A DNA stretch of 10,566 nt from an uncultured Oscillospiraceae bacterium (GTDB lineage: Bacteria; Bacillota; Clostridia; UBA1381), in the NCBI GenBank assembly GCA_945876665.1, contig CAMCPC010000023.1, positions 1 through 10,566 on the forward strand. Direction: 5' to 3'. The notes beneath the pieces were generated by a model, which saw nothing but the letters and a program-made list of their open reading frames with translations, was not told the DNA's origin and made no database searches. Positions 5,995-10,566 of the stretch are shown piece by piece. Both the position numbers and the translations under genes were made by a program. Positions within the stretch are counted from its first letter, which is position 1, and every line of letters starts with the position of its first letter.

Positions 5995-7647
5995 ATGTTT
6001 ATTAAAGAAGTATTTCAGCCTAAGCTGTTTTCTTCAATGAAGAATTATTCAAAAGCACAGCTTGCAAAGGATATTGTAGCCGGTATTATTGTCGCAATTA
6101 TTGCGCTGCCGTTGTCTATTGCGCTTGCGATTGCATCCGGTGTGGGTCCTGAACAGGGACTGTATACAGCCATAATTGCAGGCTTTGTGATTTCATTTCT
6201 TGGCGGAAGCCGCGTGCAGATTGCAGGTCCGACGGCAGCGTTTGCCTCGATTGTAGGTGGAATTGTTGCTGTGCAGGGATTTGACGGACTTGTGCTTGCA
6301 ACCATTATGGCAGGTATTATTCTTATAATCATGGGCTTTCTCAAACTTGGAAGTCTTATCCGTTTTATTCCGTACACAATCACTACAGGATTTACTACGG
6401 GTATTGCCATTACTATTATTATTGGTCAGATAAAAGACTTTTTTGGTCTTACCTTTGCAAACTCACCGCTTGAAACCTTTGACAAGGTTAAGGAAATAGT
6501 GAACTGCTTCCACACAATTAATTTGCAGGCGCTTGCAATAGGCGCGCTTGCGCTTCTTATTCTCATAGTCACACCGAAATTCCTGAAAAAAATTCCGGCA
6601 TCACTTATTGCGGTAATTGTATGCTCAGTGGTTGTCAAGCTGGCACATCTGAACGTTAACACAATTGGTGACCTTTATACAATTTCATCAGCGCCTCCTA
6701 TGCCTCATATGCCGGTATTTTCATTTGATATGGCAAGAGCAGTCATTCCTGATGCCTTTACAATTGCTGTTCTGGCAGCTATTGAGTCGCTGCTTTCATG
6801 TGTTGTTGCCGACGGTATGGTAGGAAGTACACATAATTCAAATACAGAGCTTATTGCACAGGGTACAGGTAATATTTTTTCAGCGCTTTTCGGCGGTATT
6901 CCTGCAACAGGCGCTATAGCAAGAACTGCCGCCAATATCAAAAACGGCGGAAGAACTCCTGTGGCAGGTATGGTTCATGCGGTTGTGCTGCTTATTGTGC
7001 TTGTTGTGCTGATGCCGTATGCCGCGCTTATTCCGATGCCCGCAATCGCTGCAATATTGTTTGTGGTTGCATATAACATGAGTGAGTGGAGACAGTTCGT
7101 ATCACTCCTTAAAACTGCGCCTAAAAGCGATATTATAGTTCTTGTTGTCACATTCGTACTGACGGTGGTATTCGACCTTGTTGTTGCTATATGCGTAGGC
7201 TTTGTGCTTGCCACCATTCTTTTCATGAAGAGAATGGCAGAGGTTACAAATGTTCACGGCTGGAAGTATGGAATTGATGAAAATGACCCTGAAAGTATCA
7301 ACCGCAAACAAGTACCTGACGGAACTCTTGTGTATGAGATTACAGGCCCGATGTTCTTTGGCGCGGCTGATAAGCTTGCAAGAGTTATCCAGACGGCAAA
7401 GACGAACGGTGTCGTTATTATACGTATGAGAACGGTTCCGGCTGTGGATGCGACAGCTATACATAGTCTTGAAACAATACTGCGTTCATGCCGACGCAGA
7501 AAAATTACGCTGCTGCTTTCGCATGTGAATGAACAGCCGATGAGCGTGTTTAAGAAATCACATCTTTATGAAAAAATAGGCGAGCAGAATTTCTGCTCCA
7601 ATATTGATGACGCACTGAAAAGAGCGGCAGAAATTTTAGAAAAGTAA
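5995..7647 (+). CDS. SulP-family anion transporter with STAS domain
   Basis: A 550-residue inner-membrane secondary transporter of the SLC26/SulP family, which moves anions such as sulfate, bicarbonate or dicarboxylates; the substrate cannot be told here. Starting at ATG 5995, the protein opens MFIKEVFQPKLFSSMKNYSK, typical of the family. Hydrophobic segments run from about 27 to 410, and the conserved SulP motif GGSRVQIAGPTAAF is at 70-83. A conserved Glu264 lies in AAIESLLSC, followed by NTELIAQGTGNIFSALFGG (283-301). The cytoplasmic STAS domain is at about 442-545, including VPAVDATAIHSLE (481-493), the nucleotide/regulatory loop of anti-anti-sigma-like folds. Starting at ATG 5965 would add ten residues and is disfavoured by the promoter position. 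It appears to be transcribed alone; no clear terminator is visible after it. Confidence 0.93.
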   Translation: MFIKEVFQPKLFSSMKNYSKAQLAKDIVAGIIVAIIALPLSIALAIASGVGPEQGLYTAIIAGFVISFLGGSRVQIAGPTAAFASIVGGIVAVQGFDGLVLATIMAGIILIIMGFLKLGSLIRFIPYTITTGFTTGIAITIIIGQIKDFFGLTFANSPLETFDKVKEIVNCFHTINLQALAIGALALLILIVTPKFLKKIPASLIAVIVCSVVVKLAHLNVNTIGDLYTISSAPPMPHMPVFSFDMARAVIPDAFTIAVLAAIESLLSCVVADGMVGSTHNSNTELIAQGTGNIFSALFGGIPATGAIARTAANIKNGGRTPVAGMVHAVVLLIVLVVLMPYAALIPMPAIAAILFVVAYNMSEWRQFVSLLKTAPKSDIIVLVVTFVLTVVFDLVVAICVGFVLATILFMKRMAEVTNVHGWKYGIDENDPESINRKQVPDGTLVYEITGPMFFGAADKLARVIQTAKTNGVVIIRMRTVPAVDATAIHSLETILRSCRRRKITLLLSHVNEQPMSVFKKSHLYEKIGEQNFCSNIDDALKRAAEILEK

Positions 7648-7728
7648 AGCCGAAGATTACAGTATGCGCCGCAGAGAAATTAAATACAGCTTAGAAGCAT
7701 CCTGTTGTGATTTCAATCATATGTCACC

Positions 7729-7750
7729 TTTGTTAATATTGTACAACAAA
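7729..7750. promoter_or_regulatory. Dyad upstream of the ABC-operon promoter
   Basis: TTTGTT (7729-7734) and AACAAA (7745-7750) are exact inverted copies separated by 10 nt. The right half overlaps a perfect 8-bp palindrome TTGTACAA (7739-7746). The site ends 22 nt before the -35 box, a position suited to an activator or an upstream repressor. Confidence 0.4.
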
Positions 7751-7772
7751 TATATGAATGTTAAAATTTCGG

Positions 7773-7802
7773 TTGACAACTTCACTAAAATGATGATATA
7801 AT
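7773..7802 (+). promoter_or_regulatory. Consensus promoter of the ABC transporter operon
   Basis: TTGACA (7773-7778) and TATAAT (7797-7802) match the sigma-A consensus perfectly, with an 18-nt spacer. The start site would be near 7809, giving a leader of roughly 58 nt before ATG 7867. Confidence 0.88.
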
Positions 7803-7866
7803 TATAGATAATTTATAAAGAGTTCGGGTGTCCATGCCGGCTCGGAAAGAAAAGGGGATATAATTT

Positions 7867-8859
7867 ATGAAAATTAAAAAATTATCAGCAATGATTCTGG
7901 CAGGCGCAATGGCTGTCACAGCGCTTGCAGGCTGCGGAGCAAAAACAGCAGACACAGAAAAGAGCGCATCAGGCGAAAAGACATACAAAATAGGTATGTG
8001 CCAGCTTGTTCAGCATGAAGCTCTTGACAAGGCATCAGAGGGTTTTCAGGATGCTCTAAAGGAAAAGCTTGGCGATAAGGTTGAGTTTGACCTTCAGAAC
8101 GCTGCCGGCGACAGTGCGACATGCGCAACTATAGTAAATCAGTTTGTTTCATCAGGCAGCGATTTGATATTCGCAAATGCGACACCTGCACTACAGGCTG
8201 CCGCTGCCGCTACATCAGATATTCCTGTTATCGGAACATCAATCACTGACTACGCAACTGCTCTTGACATTGACGACTGGTCAGGCGTAACAGGCAGAAA
8301 TATCACAGGTACATCAGACCTTGCCCCGCTTGCTGAGCAGGCAGCTATGTTCAAGGAGCTTCTTCCTGACGCAAAGAAAATCGGTCTTTTGTACTGCTCA
8401 AGCGAAGCTAACTCAAAGTATCAGGTAGACGTTGTGACAGAGGCACTTACAAAGCTTGGTTATGAATGTACACCATACGCATTTGCTGATTCAAACGACG
8501 TTGCGGCTGTAACAACAACAGCATGCGAGAACAGTGACGCGCTTTACATTCCTACAGATAACACAGCAGCTGCAAACACAGAAATTATAGCAAACATTGC
8601 AAATCCTGCAAAAATTCCTGTTATAGCAGGTGAGGAAGGCATATGCAATGGCTGCGGTATCGCAACGCTTTCAATCTCATACTACAGCATCGGTAAGGTT
8701 GCCGGTGAAATGGCATATGAGGTTCTTGTAAACGGCGCAGATCCTGCAACAATGGAAATCAAGTATGCTGATGACCTTACAAAGAAGTATGTTAAGGAAC
8801 GTGCAGAGCAGCTTGGAATTACAGTTCCTGAAGGCTATGAGGAGCTTGTTGTAGAATAA
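7867..8859 (+). CDS. ABC transporter substrate-binding lipoprotein (TrpX / ABC_sub_bind type)
   Basis: A 330-residue extracellular lipoprotein that captures a small ligand for the importer encoded downstream. The signal peptide has a lysine-rich start (MKIKKL), a hydrophobic core and a lipobox LAGC with Cys23 as lipidation site, followed by a serine/lysine-rich linker. The mature protein has the two-lobed periplasmic-binding fold of the ABC_sub_bind (DUF534) family: YKIGMCQLVQHEALDKASEG (40-59), VEFDLQNAAGD, IFANATPALQAA, IPVIGTSITD, and later KKIGLLYCSSEANS and ALYIPTDNTAAAN. TrpX of streptococci, in the same family, binds tryptophan; the ligand here is not determined by sequence. GGGGA (7854-7858) lies 8 nt before the ATG. 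The strong promoter suggests high expression. Confidence 0.92.
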   Translation: MKIKKLSAMILAGAMAVTALAGCGAKTADTEKSASGEKTYKIGMCQLVQHEALDKASEGFQDALKEKLGDKVEFDLQNAAGDSATCATIVNQFVSSGSDLIFANATPALQAAAAATSDIPVIGTSITDYATALDIDDWSGVTGRNITGTSDLAPLAEQAAMFKELLPDAKKIGLLYCSSEANSKYQVDVVTEALTKLGYECTPYAFADSNDVAAVTTTACENSDALYIPTDNTAAANTEIIANIANPAKIPVIAGEEGICNGCGIATLSISYYSIGKVAGEMAYEVLVNGADPATMEIKYADDLTKKYVKERAEQLGITVPEGYEELVVE

Positions 8860-8888
8860 TAAGTTTTAAAATTTAAAAATACGTATTG

Positions 8889-8922
8889 ATTTGCAATGGG
8901 GCATTTGCGCCTCATTGCAAAT
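8889..8922 (+). promoter_or_regulatory. 14-bp stem-loop between binding-protein and permease genes
   Basis: ATTTGCAATGGGGC (8889-8902) pairs along its whole length with 8909-8922, with a single G-U pair and loop ATTTGC. A weak AT-rich stretch (TTAAATTTG) follows, not a real T-tract. Such hairpins after binding-protein genes commonly protect the upstream mRNA or partly stop transcription, giving more binding protein than membrane components. Confidence 0.75.
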
Positions 8923-8951
8923 TTAAATTTGTGCCGTATTTTCAGAGGCAC

Positions 8952-8960
8952 GGAAGGTGG
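8952..8960 (+). promoter_or_regulatory. Ribosome binding site fixing the permease start
   Basis: GGAAGGTGG lies 10 nt before ATG 8971. The upstream in-frame ATG 8896 is buried in the stem-loop and lacks a ribosome binding site. Confidence 0.6.
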
Positions 8961-8970
8961 TTATAAAAAT

Positions 8971-9870
8971 ATGCTTGGATTTTTAAGCTCAATGCCGGGT
9001 GCTGTGGCACAGGGTATTATCTGGGGCATTATGGCTATAGGAGTATACATTACATTCAGAATACTGGATGTGGCAGACCTTACGGTTGACGGTTCGATGG
9101 CAACCGGCGGCGCAACAATGGTTGTGTGCGTGACGGCGGGCATGAACGTTGGTTTAGCTATGCTTATTGCATTTGCGGCTGGCTGTCTGGCAGGATTGCT
9201 GACGGGAATTTTTCATACAAAATTTGGTATACCTGCAATTCTTGCAGGAATACTTACACAGCTTATACTGTATTCGGTAAATCTGCGTATAATGTCACAG
9301 AAAGCAAATATGCCGCTGTCGGTAGAAAAGTATAACCTTATGCTTTCACTGAGAAATCTGCCTCAGGCGATTATAGTGGGAGCGATATTCGTTGCTGTTA
9401 TAATTGTGGTTCTGTACTGGTTCTTCGGAACGGAGCTTGGTCATTCGCTGCGCGCGACAGGCTGTAATCAGAACATGGCGAGAGCAAACGGTATCAATAC
9501 AGACACAAATAAAATAATCGGTCTTGTACTTTCAAACGGTATTGTTGCCGCTTCGGGCGCGCTGCTTGTACAGTATCAGGGCTTTGCCGATATAAATATG
9601 GGACGCGGCGCAATCGTAATAGGTCTTGCCGCTGTTATCATCGGCGAGGTGATTTTGGGCAAGATTTTCAAGAACTTTGCTCTAAAGCTTCTTGCGGCAG
9701 TTGTCGGCGGTATCATATATTATATTGTAATAACTCTTGTACTTAAGGCAGGTCTTAACGCAAACGACCTTAAGATGTTCTCGGCATTGGTTGTTGCGGT
9801 ATTCCTTGGTATTCCGTACTGGAAGCGTAAGATAGCCGAGAGGAGAACGACAAAGGAGGCGGTTGTCTGA
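8971..9870 (+). CDS. ABC transporter permease (TrpY-like, BPD_transp_2 family)
   Basis: A 299-residue polytopic inner-membrane protein forming the channel of the importer. It begins MLGFLSSMPGAVAQGIIWGI and runs through about eight hydrophobic segments, with the family signature ITFRILDVADLTVDGSMATGGA at about 23-44 (it continues as a transmembrane stretch). Near the middle, GTELGHSLRATGCNQNMARANGI is the likely coupling-helix loop contacting the ATPase, as in LivH/branched-chain-type permeases. I prefer ATG 8971; ATG 8896 would add 25 residues read through the hairpin. It follows the binding-protein gene after 111 nt but shares one base with the ATPase start, so those two are translationally coupled. 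Positively charged C-terminus (WKRKIAERRTTKEAVV). Confidence 0.9.
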   Translation: MLGFLSSMPGAVAQGIIWGIMAIGVYITFRILDVADLTVDGSMATGGATMVVCVTAGMNVGLAMLIAFAAGCLAGLLTGIFHTKFGIPAILAGILTQLILYSVNLRIMSQKANMPLSVEKYNLMLSLRNLPQAIIVGAIFVAVIIVVLYWFFGTELGHSLRATGCNQNMARANGINTDTNKIIGLVLSNGIVAASGALLVQYQGFADINMGRGAIVIGLAAVIIGEVILGKIFKNFALKLLAAVVGGIIYYIVITLVLKAGLNANDLKMFSALVVAVFLGIPYWKRKIAERRTTKEAVV

Positions 9871-10566
9871 TGCTTAAGGTGAAAGGTATTTATAAAACAT
9901 TCAACAAGGGTACGATTAACGAGAAGAAAGCCTTAAACGGTGTTGACCTTGAACTTAATGAGGGCGATTTCGTTACAATAATCGGCGGCAACGGCGCGGG
10001 TAAGTCAACGCTTCTGAACAGTATCTGCGGAGTGTTCCGTGTAGATTGCGGAAGTATTGTGATAGATGGTGTGGACGTTACAAGACTTCCCGAACATAAG
10101 AGAGCAAAGTATCTCGGACGCGTGTTTCAGGACCCTATGATGGGTACTGCGGCTGATATGTGGATAGAGGAAAATATGTCTTTGGCATACCGCAGAGGCA
10201 AGCCGCGCGGACTTAAATGGGCGATTACAAATAAAGAACGCGCTATGTACAAGGAAATGCTTTCACAGCTTGGTCTTGGTCTTGAGGACAGACTTTCAAG
10301 CAAGGTGGGACTGCTTTCTGGCGGACAGCGTCAGGCGCTGACGCTGCTTATGGCGGTAATGCAGAAACCGAAGCTGTTGCTTCTGGACGAGCATACGGCG
10401 GCTCTTGACCCGAAAACGGCTGAAACAGTATTGAATTTATCAGAGAAATTTATTGCGGAAGAAAATCTTACTGCAATGATGATTACTCACAATATGAAGG
10501 ACGCTATCACTCACGGCAACAAGCTTATAATGATGCACGAGGGACGCATTATTTACAGCGTCAGCG
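9870..10566 (+). CDS. ABC transporter ATP-binding protein (TrpZ-like), 3' end outside window
   Basis: The first 232 codons of the ATPase that powers the importer, cut by the window edge. Visible motifs: Walker A GGNGAGKST (39-47), Q-loop Gln87 in VFQDP, signature LSGGQRQAL (149-157), Walker B LLLLD (169-173) with catalytic Glu174, D-loop AALD (177-180) and H-loop His207 in MITHNMKDA. The Walker B continuation DEHTAALDPKTAE is typical of the ATPases that accompany ABC_sub_bind proteins. ATG 9870 shares its A with the permease TGA, and AAAGGAGG (9852-9859) within the permease gene lies 10 nt upstream. Only the last part of the protein, usually a few tens of residues, is missing. Nothing suggests inactivity. 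Confidence 0.95.
   Translation, partial: MLKVKGIYKTFNKGTINEKKALNGVDLELNEGDFVTIIGGNGAGKSTLLNSICGVFRVDCGSIVIDGVDVTRLPEHKRAKYLGRVFQDPMMGTAADMWIEENMSLAYRRGKPRGLKWAITNKERAMYKEMLSQLGLGLEDRLSSKVGLLSGGQRQALTLLMAVMQKPKLLLLDEHTAALDPKTAETVLNLSEKFIAEENLTAMMITHNMKDAITHGNKLIMMHEGRIIYSVS

Noticed and set aside
6045..7464. Several 60-121-residue minus-strand open frames inside sulP
   Set aside because: They are shadows of the transporter gene with no ribosome binding sites or recognisable domains.
7648..7728. Terminator for sulP
   Set aside because: Only a 4-bp GTGA/TCAC pairing (around 7706-7726) was seen and no T-run; I could not support an intrinsic terminator here.
7803..7866. T-box, trp attenuator or riboswitch before the binding-protein gene
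   Set aside because: The predicted leader is only about 58 nt, with no T-box sequence, no Trp-rich leader peptide and no terminator hairpin; only weak pairings around GTTCGGGTG were found.
8896..8970. ATG 8896 as start of the permease
   Set aside because: It is inside the 14-bp hairpin without a ribosome binding site, and the extra 25 residues are unlike other permeases of the family.

Overview
The window looks like the chromosome of a low-to-moderate GC anaerobic Firmicute. My best guess is Clostridia of the Oscillospiraceae/Ruminococcaceae type. The evidence is the Firmicute order adk-map-KOW-infA-rpmJ-rpsM-rpsK-rpsD-rpoA-rplQ, strong AGGAGG ribosome binding sites, sigma-A-type promoters, and rpsD kept inside the alpha operon, whereas Bacillus subtilis has it elsewhere. 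No 16S gene or other decisive marker is present, so the family-level placement is an inference.

Region 1 (1-4771) is the distal end of the large ribosomal protein cluster (spc and alpha operons), all on the plus strand. It holds the 3' end of adk (adenylate kinase), map (methionine aminopeptidase), a small KOW RNA-binding protein, infA (IF1, GTG start), rpmJ (L36, found by eye), then rpsM (S13), rpsK (S11), rpsD (S4, zinc-free type), rpoA (RNA polymerase alpha) and rplQ (L17). An intrinsic terminator inside a second inverted repeat closes it. The rpmJ-rpsM gap is 319 bp and contains a roughly 109-nt imperfect fold-back plus smaller hairpins. A perfect 10-bp stem-loop sits just upstream of rpoA.

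Region 2 (about 4772-5994) holds a minus-strand gene for a cytoplasmic PAS-like/GGDEF protein, a probable diguanylate cyclase with an intact GGDEF motif and no recognisable RxxD inhibitory site. It is divergent from the next gene. The 320-bp spacer carries a promoter for each direction and several operator-like repeats, including a 15-bp palindrome inside the spacer of the plus-strand promoter.

Region 3 (5995-7644) is a SulP-family anion transporter with a C-terminal STAS domain.

Region 4 (7729-10566) is an ABC importer operon of the TrpXYZ/ABC_sub_bind type. It has a consensus TTGACA-18-TATAAT promoter, a lipoprotein substrate-binding protein, a 14-bp stem-loop, a permease and an ATPase that runs off the window end. 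The stem-loop lies where differential expression of binding protein over membrane components would be set.

Most of the window is ordinary housekeeping and transport. I see no CRISPR array, tRNA, rRNA, phage gene or transposase, and no gene system that is clearly new. The best unexplained signals are non-coding: the long fold-back after rpmJ, the nested repeats round the rplQ terminator, the dyads in the promoter regions, and the hairpin inside the ABC operon.
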